Source: a virus. From it: 40,756 nt of DNA. Under the pieces are notes generated by a model, which had not been told where the DNA came from, did no database searches, and saw only the letters and a list, made by a program, of their open reading frames with translations. The stretch spans positions 1 to 40,756 of IMG/VR virus record IMGVR_UViG_3300022907_001652, one strand, 5' to 3'. A program made the position numbers and the translations under genes. The stretch's first letter is position 1. Each line of letters begins with the position of its first letter. This document shows, piece after piece, positions 7,904 to 15,958 of the stretch.

Positions 7904-9245
7904 TGTACCAGTCTCTCATACTAGGAAATGTTTTAATAAAATCTTTCTCTCGACGTGTATCATACTGTTTGTAAAACTGTTTGAAATCGTTATGTAGTTT
8001 AGGCATATCAAATGCATCACTGTGTGGAGTCTTTACTAAATCAAGATAATCGATAAGTCTTTGTGTTTGGTTAAGTTCATGCTCGTGGAGTAATTCATTA
8101 TGCTGATTTTTATCAAACCATTTTTGTAAACGGTCTTTGTGATAGGTCCTTATGTCATCTGGTAAAACCAAGGGTGATTGAAAACTTGGAAAACGTAATA
8201 TGTTCAGTGTGAAACTAGGAAAATCTCTGCCATAGCATGCTTTAAATTTTAATAGGTAACTTAAAAACTCAGGAAGTGTTTCTAAACAAAGTGCATTAAT
8301 TGTACACATATTATGCAACCCACGTATTTTTCCACTGCCAGCAAGTAGATGCATATTTTGTGCCCATGTACTCCAGTCTAAACCATCTCTGATATATTCT
8401 GCATGGTTAACTAAACTTTCATTTGAGGTATAGATATCCAATGGAGCACTATCAGCCCTATCAAGAAGTTTAAGAATATCTTTACTATCCAGTCCAAGAT
8501 TACTGTTTATAGCAATCCTTGTTTTACTTGCACCTTTGTTGTCTTTAAACCAATCCAAAAGTTTCCACAAGTGTCCGCTCATCATTGGTTCACCACCAGT
8601 GATACGCAATTCATCTAGTGTTTTATATAAATCAGTTTCCCACCATTTAAAAAATGCTTCAATATATGGGTTTGTTTCTGTATATTTGTACAATTGCGAA
8701 TTTTCGTGTTCGTGAGTAAAATGATTACGTCCGTCACTGATTAAATTTTCATATGCACCGTTATTTTTTATATCTTTTACCCAGGTTGTACTAAATGCAG
8801 GATTACAATAACTGCACGCAAACTGACAGGTTCGATCAAATGCTATTTCAAGTGTTTTCAGATTGACATCTTGTTCTGATGATAATGAATGTGCTTGTTT
8901 AAGTTCATCGTCACTGTAGATAACGCTTTTATAAACTCTATCACTGATATTATTCCTGTTTACATCTTCTATCTTCCAGCAATATTCGCAACCAGCTGGG
9001 CGTTTGCCTTGTTGCATCATCTCTCGTTCTGCTTTTTTCTTAGGAGTATTATGCAATGCTTTGGGATTTGTTATAACATCTTCAACACTAACCTTGTGTG
9101 GCAGTGGGTGGTGGCAACTTGTGGTCATACCCGACCCTAACCAAATGGTTGCGTTGTACCATTTAGCACCACACATACTCGAACTCAATGGATCAAGCAC
9201 ACGTTGTTTATATTCTAAATCTGTTTCGTTTTGTTTTTTGGGCAT
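7893..9245 (-). CDS. Radical SAM protein, CHH-type N-terminal domain (copy E)
   Basis: A 450-residue radical SAM enzyme of a second subtype. The N-terminal domain has Cys25, then Cys44-His45-His46 (SCHHPL) where copies A-D have Cys-Cys, then Cys86/Cys89 (CEYC). The core motif CQFACSYC is at residues 140-147 and ITGGEPMM follows the NPYIEAFFKWW block. The protein ends with FIKTFPSMRDWYNEL. The same blocks occur in the next gene upstream, so the two are tandem paralogues. The 15-base gap to the upstream gene shows no clear Shine-Dalgarno sequence. The Cys-to-His change could alter the auxiliary cluster or open an iron site for substrate. Confidence 0.92.
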   Translation of the reverse strand: MPKKQNETDLEYKQRVLDPLSSSMCGAKWYNATIWLGSGMTTSCHHPLPHKVSVEDVITNPKALHNTPKKKAEREMMQQGKRPAGCEYCWKIEDVNRNNISDRVYKSVIYSDDELKQAHSLSSEQDVNLKTLEIAFDRTCQFACSYCNPAFSTTWVKDIKNNGAYENLISDGRNHFTHEHENSQLYKYTETNPYIEAFFKWWETDLYKTLDELRITGGEPMMSGHLWKLLDWFKDNKGASKTRIAINSNLGLDSKDILKLLDRADSAPLDIYTSNESLVNHAEYIRDGLDWSTWAQNMHLLAGSGKIRGLHNMCTINALCLETLPEFLSYLLKFKACYGRDFPSFTLNILRFPSFQSPLVLPDDIRTYHKDRLQKWFDKNQHNELLHEHELNQTQRLIDYLDLVKTPHSDAFDMPKLHNDFKQFYKQYDTRREKDFIKTFPSMRDWYNEL

Positions 9246-9260
9246 ATGTATATGTATCGC

Positions 9261-10688
9261 TTATGTGTTGTTAGCAAGATATTTACATTCATCCCACCAT
9301 GTTTTCATTTCAGGAAAAGTTTTTAAAAAGTCTGTACCTCTTCGTCTATCGTGTTCATTGAAAAATCGATAGAAGTCTGCTTTGTTGCGTTTTATATACT
9401 CAGGGTCTAGTTTTTGTCCATTACGCATCCAAGCAATGTCTCTGTCTAGTCTGGCAACTTCATAGTCTTTAAATCCCTTAAAGCGTGTTGCTTCTGTTTC
9501 CAATTTGCTATTCATCCATGACTTTATTACTTCTAATTCATGTACATAACTCTCTGGTAGTATCTGCATGCTCTGCCAGGTCGGTGTACGTAATACAGGT
9601 GTATCAAACCAAACACGTTGATAGGTTTTACTATAAATTTGACGCAAGCCAAGTATGCCTGTAAACAATTTTTGTAATGTTGTGAGACTGAGATTGTTCA
9701 TTGTAATAATAAATGTTATGCTATTGCGTTCTGGTATGTCGTTTAGAAATTGATTAACTCTGTCCCAGAGTAGTTCAAAGTTCAATCCATGACGCATGTA
9801 TTCAGCAGGTTCAAACATTCCATCAAGACTTACATACTGCATAAAGTGTTCTAGTTTGTAAGGTTTTTCGCATAGCATGGTAACATAGCCTTTATAACGT
9901 TGCCAAAGTTTTTCTTCAACACTAAAATTTGATGTAGTGGCTAAATGCAATTTATGACTTGGATTTTGTAATACATGGTCAAATACCCTATAGGTATTGC
10001 GATCCATCATTGGCTCTCCACCGGTCATTCTAAAGTGTTCAAGTTCAGGATAAAGTGTGGGCCACCACTGCCAAAAAGCTTCAACATATGGATTATGTTC
10101 CCGTGCTGGTATTGGTCTCCTTTCACCTACAAAATGTGATGGGTCATTATGAGGTGTACTTGTTGGCCATGCACCTTCACGTTCTGTTTCTGCCATCCAT
10201 GAGCTACTGTATTGCGGAGAACAATAGCTACAACTAAGATTACAAGCACTATTAAAGTCTACTTCTACATAACTTGGTGTTATGTCTTGATCCCAAGGAG
10301 CATTTTGAATTGTTTCAAAGTCCTTGATTGCCCAAGGCTCACCTGAACGGTAGTGCCTATCACTGAGTTTGCCATTATCTTCCATGGCCCAACAATAACT
10401 ACACTCTGACGGGCGAGTTCCTTCTAACATAAGTTTACGTTGTTGTTTTTTATGTTCAGTGTTGTGTAATGCACTGGGATTAGTTTTAATAGCTTCTGCA
10501 TCTGCTCTATGTAATGGAGGATGGTAACAACTGTTGTTCATTCCGGTTGTTAGATGCAAACTTAGTTGTTTCCATTTTGCCAAGCAAAAACTAGGTGAAA
10601 CTGTATCCAACTTTTGTTGTGCTATCTCGGCATCAGACAGAAACTTTGATTTAAAGTCCTTGTCTACTTCGTCACCTTTGTTATTCAT
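9261..10688 (-). CDS. Radical SAM protein, CYH-type N-terminal domain (copy F)
   Basis: A 475-residue paralogue of copy E. N-terminal Cys35, Cys54-Tyr55-His56 (SCYHPP), Cys96/Cys99 (CSYC); radical SAM motif CNLSCSYC at residues 149-156; MTGGEPMM at about 221-228; SLDGMFEPAEYMRHG later in the barrel; C-terminal FLKTFPEMKTWWDE. Shared features with copy E are the NPY-EAF-WW block before GGEP, the LHNT motif between the N-terminal cysteines and the FLKTFP/FIKTFP end. This indicates a duplication followed by divergence. The ATG overlaps the upstream glycosyltransferase-like gene by 8 bases. Confidence 0.92.
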   Translation of the reverse strand: MNNKGDEVDKDFKSKFLSDAEIAQQKLDTVSPSFCLAKWKQLSLHLTTGMNNSCYHPPLHRADAEAIKTNPSALHNTEHKKQQRKLMLEGTRPSECSYCWAMEDNGKLSDRHYRSGEPWAIKDFETIQNAPWDQDITPSYVEVDFNSACNLSCSYCSPQYSSSWMAETEREGAWPTSTPHNDPSHFVGERRPIPAREHNPYVEAFWQWWPTLYPELEHFRMTGGEPMMDRNTYRVFDHVLQNPSHKLHLATTSNFSVEEKLWQRYKGYVTMLCEKPYKLEHFMQYVSLDGMFEPAEYMRHGLNFELLWDRVNQFLNDIPERNSITFIITMNNLSLTTLQKLFTGILGLRQIYSKTYQRVWFDTPVLRTPTWQSMQILPESYVHELEVIKSWMNSKLETEATRFKGFKDYEVARLDRDIAWMRNGQKLDPEYIKRNKADFYRFFNEHDRRRGTDFLKTFPEMKTWWDECKYLANNT

Positions 10689-11652
10689 AAATCTTATCCA
10701 AATCTTGGTATGTTAAATTCATAAACACTTCGTAGTTATGATCTAGAATGTCCTGCATATTATACAACATGCAACCAATTTCATCAAGTGGATTATTTGC
10801 CAAAGTATCAATCACAGTTTTAATCTCACCAATGCTATAAGGAGTTGGATCTTCCTGATAACCTTCGTCCCAGTGATCGCTAAACGTTTTAAACCCTAAC
10901 TTTTTTAAGTTAGTTAATAGGTTTTGTGGACCATGAATAATAAATGGTGTTTTAGTTGCTACTGCTCGCCAAAATTTTTCTGTCACAAAGAAATTATTTC
11001 CTTGATACCAAGTTTCGCAAATAATATCAATAGCAAAATTTGAATACCAGTTACACGGTGTCATTACATTTTCTGGATGTAATATTGGATAAGTTTCTAT
11101 TTCTTCTTTGAGTAATGGAGAGGATTTTAGTAGCATAGCTGCTTCATCAAACTCGGTTGAGTTTGGACCATATTCGTATACAAGACGATCAAGTTCTAAA
11201 TGTGTTTTGTGATAGTCGCTAGAATGATCGTAGTGGAATGTTTGAAATGTTTTATTTCTGTGATTAGCATAGAGAAAACTAGATAGAACAAGTCTGGGCA
11301 GTGTAGTACGACTTACTAAACTGCCAAAATGATAGCATATGTTTTTTGTCTTAGGAATCTGTTCAGCTATCTTTTGAAAGAGCTCTAGCTCAAACATTGC
11401 TTTTGGTTTGTACTGTATATTTACTTTAGAATAGGTTTCCAAAGGATTGCCAGTAATTATCGTAATAGCTTTTAGGTCTTGACCAGTCTGCTCAAGGTAA
11501 TCAAAGAATGTTGGGAGTTCTGTTTCTTCTAACGCTGGCGATTCGTTATTCAAATCAATTATTACAGATCCATTGCGTTCAAGCTCGTTAACTATCTCCG
11601 CCGCTCTTAGCATTGGATCCCATACACGAACATCATTTATTAATAATATCAT
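10681..11652 (-). CDS. Glycosyltransferase-like protein (fucosyltransferase GT10-like C-terminus)
   Basis: A 323-residue protein starting MILLINDVRVWDP. I chose the ATG at 11652 because it forms an ATGA overlap with the upstream radical SAM stop; the longer frame starts with TTG deep in that gene. The C-terminal half contains ETWYQGNNFFVTEKFWRA at about 213-230, then TKTPFIIHGPQNLLTNLKKLGF. This resembles the nucleotide-sugar-binding TEK(L/F) region of alpha-1,3-fucosyltransferase-type (GT10) enzymes. The N-terminal half looks like a Rossmann-type start (ILLINDV). No membrane segment. Likely transfers a sugar, donor and acceptor unknown. Assignment by motif only and moderately uncertain. Confidence 0.6.
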   Translation of the reverse strand: MILLINDVRVWDPMLRAAEIVNELERNGSVIIDLNNESPALEETELPTFFDYLEQTGQDLKAITIITGNPLETYSKVNIQYKPKAMFELELFQKIAEQIPKTKNICYHFGSLVSRTTLPRLVLSSFLYANHRNKTFQTFHYDHSSDYHKTHLELDRLVYEYGPNSTEFDEAAMLLKSSPLLKEEIETYPILHPENVMTPCNWYSNFAIDIICETWYQGNNFFVTEKFWRAVATKTPFIIHGPQNLLTNLKKLGFKTFSDHWDEGYQEDPTPYSIGEIKTVIDTLANNPLDEIGCMLYNMQDILDHNYEVFMNLTYQDLDKIYE

Positions 11653-12473
11653 TTTACTTTTACTGTTGTTAAGTGATTGATAACGCCTGTACCGCTGCTT
11701 GGGCACTGGCCGCAAATTCGCGATGGCTTTCCAAAGTTGTCAATAAACGCATTTATATCTTTTTCTGTACTATCAGTGCCAATTCCAACGTGCAAGTAGT
11801 CTTGCCATTCGTTTAACGGTCTGCTAAATCGTTCTAAGGTTTCTCCTAACAACCCAGAAGTTGAACATTTGTATATGCGACCTTTGTGCAATAATGGACA
11901 AGTTTGCTGGCAACAATTCTCAAATGCTTCTACTGGATTAGAATGGTAAGGCAACATACTTTGGTAAGTTCCGCGATATGTTTTTATAAATTGTTGCGGA
12001 CGATTAACTTGGAATCGAATTTGGTTATCTCCTCGCCAGCGTGTAATTCCAAATTCGTTAACAGTTTCAAAATTATGATTAGCAAGTGTTTTATGTATAA
12101 ACTCATCTGCGTGATTAGTATGAGCCGTTATTTTAAACACAACATTTCCAACTTCAATCATCTCATTGATGATATCAGGATACTTGCGTAATAATAGTCC
12201 GTTAGTAGTAAAACGTATTTGACTTGTAGGCATAAGTTCTCTAACTCCATATACCCATCGACGCCATTGCGGATTAATCAATGGCTCTCCGCCCATAATT
12301 CCAAAATCAGGAATATCAATGCGTTCAAGCCATTTTTCTAGTTGTTGTTTACCATCTTCCCAAGCAACATATCCTTTATGATCTAGATCGCTATAATTAG
12401 TACAACCAGCACAACTAAGATTACATACTTGTGTAATCATAGTTTCTAAGAATGGCAGTATTGGTTTAGTCAT
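11649..12473 (-). CDS. Radical SAM protein with C-terminal SPASM-like cysteines
   Basis: About 274 residues and of a different architecture from copies A-F. The radical SAM motif CNLSCAGC comes at the very N-terminus (about residues 17-24) with no preceding Cys domain, followed by IMGGEP near 59-64. The auxiliary cysteines are C-terminal: CC..TC near 187-192, KC near 203 and CGQC near 254-257, a SPASM or half-SPASM-like pattern. The start is the ATG at 12473; a TTG codon one position earlier also gives an open frame but is less likely. It overlaps the amidinotransferase stop by 8 bases and is followed by the GT10-like gene with an ATGA overlap, so these three are a tight set. Substrate unknown; SPASM proteins often act on peptides, but also on sugars and small molecules. 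Confidence 0.9.
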   Translation of the reverse strand: MTKPILPFLETMITQVCNLSCAGCTNYSDLDHKGYVAWEDGKQQLEKWLERIDIPDFGIMGGEPLINPQWRRWVYGVRELMPTSQIRFTTNGLLLRKYPDIINEMIEVGNVVFKITAHTNHADEFIHKTLANHNFETVNEFGITRWRGDNQIRFQVNRPQQFIKTYRGTYQSMLPYHSNPVEAFENCCQQTCPLLHKGRIYKCSTSGLLGETLERFSRPLNEWQDYLHVGIGTDSTEKDINAFIDNFGKPSRICGQCPSSGTGVINHLTTVKVK

Positions 12474-13518
12474 CAACTAGCCAATCTAAATATGGCCCAT
12501 TACGCTCTGGAAAATAATCTTGGCATTCTCCCTTGCGGCGTATATCATTTGTCAAGCAGTGCATTCCTGCGTCCCAGAAATTACGACATCTAAAGTCAAA
12601 CGCATGTACATTGTATCCTTGTTTTGCTAAGAATTCAAAAGTATCTTCGTCCTCACCAACCGAAAATATAGTCTTATTGTCAAGTACTAATAAGTTAACA
12701 TCAAAAACAGTTTCTTCCCAATCGCCAACCCACTCTTGAGCCTTTTCTTCGACATGACGAGCAAACTCATTATTAGCGCCAATGCGGTCATCTTTAATAT
12801 TCCAGCGATGGAACCCGTGCGGAATTGCAAGATTGACTTCTTTCTCGCGGTTGCTGTGTGTAATGTGATGAACTTTCCAGTTTGGAAATGTTTTATTATA
12901 GGTTTCTTTATACTCTGTTGTTAAAATTAAACTTTCATTTACCGGACAAAAAACTGAATCCGAGTGGCCATCAATCATTGACACATGCACACGATAGTCT
13001 TTGGCTAATTCAACCAACGGTTCAGATACCATTCCCCAAACATGCTCGTGGTAAATGTAATCTATATAGATGTCCTTGCCTACACGAACCATACATGGTG
13101 GAGCAACACAAGCCCAGGGCGTTCCTTCTCCAAACTCCTGGATATCTTCGCCTGCGGCATAATACTTGTCTAGAGCACCTTGCCAAGGATTTTTTTTAAA
13201 ATTGTTACGCAAATGATACATTGTATTGCCAATAACAATTGTTTCATCCCGCGGTGCTACAACTGGCTTATATAGATTACCATTATCATCGATACAATCA
13301 TCTATAGATCCATACTCTGGTCTCTCTACAGTAATGCCGTGTTCTTCAAGAGCCTTGTGTATCTTATTAAGATCTTCGTTTGTCCATTCTGTAATAGTTT
13401 GAAATGCATCACGAACCGGACCGTCTAGGTGCTCATAAAACTCCGACGGATATGTGCCGCCAAGCCAAACTTCTTCTAATGGGTCAAACCCATTGTGACT
13501 ATTAATTAATTTAGACAT
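12466..13518 (-). CDS. Arginine:X amidinotransferase-like enzyme (AGAT/StrB superfamily)
   Basis: A 350-residue member of the guanidino-group-modifying superfamily. The end of the protein carries the catalytic-Cys block GMHCLTNDIRRKG (Cys about 321), closely matching GGFHCWTCDVRRRG of glycine amidinotransferase. The His block is IDGHSDSVF near 183-191. Upstream, APPCMVRVGKDIYID near 139-153 parallels the region of the catalytic Asp in AGAT, but I see Cys where I expect an acidic residue, so activity must be checked. Known relatives transfer an amidino group from arginine to glycine, inosamines (streptomycin) or toxin precursors. Start chosen at 13518: it overlaps the upstream stop as TAATG and has AAGGA five bases ahead; an ATG six bases upstream sits on the ribosome-binding site. 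Confidence 0.82.
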   Translation of the reverse strand: MSKLINSHNGFDPLEEVWLGGTYPSEFYEHLDGPVRDAFQTITEWTNEDLNKIHKALEEHGITVERPEYGSIDDCIDDNGNLYKPVVAPRDETIVIGNTMYHLRNNFKKNPWQGALDKYYAAGEDIQEFGEGTPWACVAPPCMVRVGKDIYIDYIYHEHVWGMVSEPLVELAKDYRVHVSMIDGHSDSVFCPVNESLILTTEYKETYNKTFPNWKVHHITHSNREKEVNLAIPHGFHRWNIKDDRIGANNEFARHVEEKAQEWVGDWEETVFDVNLLVLDNKTIFSVGEDEDTFEFLAKQGYNVHAFDFRCRNFWDAGMHCLTNDIRRKGECQDYFPERNGPYLDWLVDD

Positions 13519-14447
13519 TACCATCCTTCTTGTGTCCTAATAACATCAATCTCACGGGTCATAATACTTTGGTTGTGCCAGTTACTGCGATAATGATGTT
13601 TAAAAAATTTACTTTGTATAGGGGTATATATATTCATTGGCAACCCTAATTGTCTTGCAAGTTCTTCCATTTTTAGTGTTACAAGTTCACCCGGAGCAAG
13701 GTGCTTTACATCGTTCCACATATTTTCGAGTATAGAAAAGTCTTGGACTTGTTTGTAATCCCAATCACTGAGCATGGTTTTCCATGTGCCTAACCTTGAT
13801 CCTGCAATTGCCCACAATCCGTGTTCTGTATCTGAACCTACGTTGTGCCATATTGTTAAATGGTCCAAGTTCCTATTGTGTACACGTTCTTTAAATTCGC
13901 TTGCACTTGGCTTTGTGCCTCTATCAAGACACATCTTTACACCTTCTCTAAATCCTGCACGGAAAGCATGTTTTGCACTTTCACCTGGATAGGTTGTACT
14001 ATAACAATTGTACATTGGCCAATACAGTTCATCAAAACAAAATTCTACATCAGTATCATCTGCTCCTTCACTTGCTTCGTGTGTACGCATGTTGTTTACA
14101 AATGTTTTAGTCCAACTACTGATACCGCCATTGCCATACATCAATCCGTTGATGTCGTTTCTTGCACGCCATCTATACACTGCCTGTTCGTACTGTTCTG
14201 TTTTGTATTCTATTGTTTCGTTAAAAAAATTTTCTTCAGGCAGATTGTCACCATCAATCAATATAAAACGTTCTGTATCACTTGCTTCAGCGGCGGCTTT
14301 GTGTGCCGCATCAGAACCTTTTACTCCATCAACACGTTTTGCCCAGGGTACCATATTGCGTATCTTAATCCAAAACTCTTCCTTTTGAGGTTCATCATAG
14401 CTTAGATATATACAATCAAGGTCGGCTACATCAACAGTTTTTGTCAT
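13518..14447 (-). CDS. Glycosyltransferase-like protein with DGD motif
   Basis: A 309-residue soluble protein. The N-terminal part reads like a GT-A fold: a first strand IYLSYDEP at 13-20, a PWAKRVDGVKG segment, then FILIDGDNLP at 61-70, where DGD at 65-67 would bind the metal and nucleotide-sugar. The middle has a Trp/Tyr-rich region (FDELYWPMYNCYSTTYPG) and the C-terminus is basic. Starts with an ATGA overlap with the upstream signal-peptide protein gene. One of three DxD/ESD-type glycosyltransferase candidates just downstream of the tail-fibre genes, so it may decorate virion proteins or host-surface glycans. The precise family is not recognised. Confidence 0.62.
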   Translation of the reverse strand: MTKTVDVADLDCIYLSYDEPQKEEFWIKIRNMVPWAKRVDGVKGSDAAHKAAAEASDTERFILIDGDNLPEENFFNETIEYKTEQYEQAVYRWRARNDINGLMYGNGGISSWTKTFVNNMRTHEASEGADDTDVEFCFDELYWPMYNCYSTTYPGESAKHAFRAGFREGVKMCLDRGTKPSASEFKERVHNRNLDHLTIWHNVGSDTEHGLWAIAGSRLGTWKTMLSDWDYKQVQDFSILENMWNDVKHLAPGELVTLKMEELARQLGLPMNIYTPIQSKFFKHHYRSNWHNQSIMTREIDVIRTQEGW

Positions 14448-14821
14448 TTTCTATATTTCCCATCAAATGGTTCTAAGTTGTTGCCACCTATTATCACACA
14501 TGCTACCTGTCTATCACCAAAGTCCTGAAAAGAAAAGATACTAAATGTTTTTCTATCTTTAGAAACATACATAAGAAAGTCAGCTTCCTGAAAATCAGCT
14601 AAATTGATTGGTTTGAAACTAAAAGTTCCACTTGCAAATTCTTCTTCTTTGTAGTAGTTTACAATTTCGCTTATATAATTAACACCATCTTCTCTGCATG
14701 GAACAGTAATATTAAGAAGAAGTTGTGTCGCTGGACGTGGTTTAGGCGAAGGCACAGTCTTATCTGCACTTGCGGTGCTAATAAAAAGTATCAAAAACAA
14801 TATTGATAACATTTTTCTCAT
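14444..14821 (-). CDS. Small exported protein with signal peptide
   Basis: 125 residues with a clear Sec signal peptide: MRK, a hydrophobic run LSILFLILFIS, and an ASA cleavage site before Asp20. The mature part starts with a Pro/Lys-rich linker (KTVPSPKPRP) and has two cysteines (about 42 and 108) that could form a disulphide in the periplasm. AAGGAGAT is a strong ribosome-binding site before the ATG, better than those of most neighbours. No family recognised. A phage-encoded periplasmic protein could act in superinfection exclusion or envelope modification; that is speculation. Its stop overlaps the downstream glycosyltransferase ATG. Confidence 0.78.
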   Translation of the reverse strand: MRKMLSILFLILFISTASADKTVPSPKPRPATQLLLNITVPCREDGVNYISEIVNYYKEEEFASGTFSFKPINLADFQEADFLMYVSKDRKTFSIFSFQDFGDRQVACVIIGGNNLEPFDGKYRK

Positions 14822-14838
14822 AATTTATCTCCTTCTAC

Positions 14839-15186
14839 CTAATCTAGGTAGTAAGTCTTGAGCTTCCATTTGGCTGGACCGTCTTGATCTACAATCATAA
14901 CATTATCTTGCCTGGTACTAACACCATCTTTGCTTGGCACTAGTTTTGACCAGTTGGTTGAATCAATGAGTCTTTCAATCATGCCGTTACGTATTAGTAG
15001 ATCATAGCGTCCTTCGGTATACTGTTTATGTGTTACAATAATAAAACTTCCTTCTGGATGATTTTCCATAGAATAAAAAAGAGGTTCTCCAGTAATTTCA
15101 TTATAGTACAATCTATACTCATAGTCAACCTTTTTTATTGGAGCATTAAAAAACTTTTCGAAGACTGCAAATGTTTCTTTATCCAT
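14839..15186 (-). CDS. Unrecognised 115-residue protein
   Basis: Starts MDKETFAVFEKFFNAPIKK at an ATG that overlaps the upstream glycosyltransferase stop by 8 bases. A longer reading from 15234 would need a TTG start inside that gene and is less likely. The protein has alternating aromatic and charged beta-like segments (YRLYYNEITGEPLFYSME, SFIIVTHKQY, MIERLID) and ends WKLKTYYLD. It has no Cys, signal peptide or membrane segment. I do not recognise the family; it sits between two glycosyltransferase-like genes. Confidence 0.72.
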   Translation of the reverse strand: MDKETFAVFEKFFNAPIKKVDYEYRLYYNEITGEPLFYSMENHPEGSFIIVTHKQYTEGRYDLLIRNGMIERLIDSTNWSKLVPSKDGVSTRQDNVMIVDQDGPAKWKLKTYYLD

Positions 15187-15958
15187 AACATTTACCAAAT
15201 GATTGTGCCAGATGTTTTTGATGATAGTGTACAAGGCCTGTTTGATTGTGTCCGTTTATACGTAGTACGCCATCAACTATTTCCCAAACCAGTTCTTTGC
15301 TCCAGTCTTCAGCACTGGTTCCATTGATTGAAGGTTTCATATGAACAATCTGGGGGCCAATTCCTGGTGTTATAAATTTTTCAGCACACAGTGCATACAC
15401 TAGATCAGTATTTGGTAGTTCATCTTGTGCTCCTTGAATAATAGTCTTCACAGTTTCCCATTCCGTAAAAATCTGTTTTACATTTTTAAAGAAAACTTGT
15501 GCTTCTTTACTCATTCTCCAGTAGGTTATTGCATTATAAACATCTGGCAGGTTGTTTTTGTCAAATATTTTTCTGTACCTCCTGCTTTTTGCAACTTCTC
15601 CGTGAAAGTTTTTGCATCCAGTTGATATCCAAACTTTTTTATTACGGAATAGTGTCCACCAATGATCGATTGATCCACTTAGTACCATATCAGACTCAAG
15701 TTTTATAGTTTCATGGAAAGGTGATGCATGAAATACCTGCCAATCTGTGGTCCATCCTCCGGTATTACCATACGGAAATCCTACTACATAATCAAATAGG
15801 TTATTTTGATAATCTTCGTTATCGGTTAACAAACATATTTTACTATGAGGATGCCAATACTTTATACTTTTTGCTAATGTCACTGCACAGCTGAGATAGT
15901 CTACATCCTTGTGGTTGCCAGCCACTATTAAATATCCTTTGTCAGCTTTATATTTCAT
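15179..15958 (-). CDS. Glycosyltransferase-like protein (GT-A type) 2
   Basis: A 259-residue protein. An N-terminal strand GYLIVAGNH is followed by YLSCAVTLAKSIKYWHPHSKICLLTD, the layout of GT8-like nucleotide-sugar transferases in which a set of 'actors' is followed by a beta strand. IKLESDMVLSG near 85-95 supplies a DxD-like ESD metal site. Late His residues (VHMKPS, HYHQKHL) could complete the metal site as in GT8. Start has GGAGAGGAT about 4 bases upstream; overlaps the upstream paralogue by 11 bases. Likely paralogue of the next gene upstream, to judge from the similar order of motifs. Donor and acceptor unknown. Confidence 0.66.
   Translation of the reverse strand: MKYKADKGYLIVAGNHKDVDYLSCAVTLAKSIKYWHPHSKICLLTDNEDYQNNLFDYVVGFPYGNTGGWTTDWQVFHASPFHETIKLESDMVLSGSIDHWWTLFRNKKVWISTGCKNFHGEVAKSRRYRKIFDKNNLPDVYNAITYWRMSKEAQVFFKNVKQIFTEWETVKTIIQGAQDELPNTDLVYALCAEKFITPGIGPQIVHMKPSINGTSAEDWSKELVWEIVDGVLRINGHNQTGLVHYHQKHLAQSFGKCYG

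Noticed and set aside
10681-11715. A longer start for the GT10-like protein at 11715, and similar extended starts at 15234 and 16814
   Set aside because: They overlap upstream genes by 50-80 bases (two use TTG), while ATG codons at 11652, 15186 and 16736 give the short stop-start overlaps seen throughout the operon.
13860-14405. Long open frame on the plus strand (181 codons), and others such as 18481-19020 and 14008-14388
   Set aside because: They lie antisense to well-supported minus-strand genes, have Cys/Phe/Ile-rich or Val/Pro/Leu-rich composition typical of antisense reading, and have no convincing start context.
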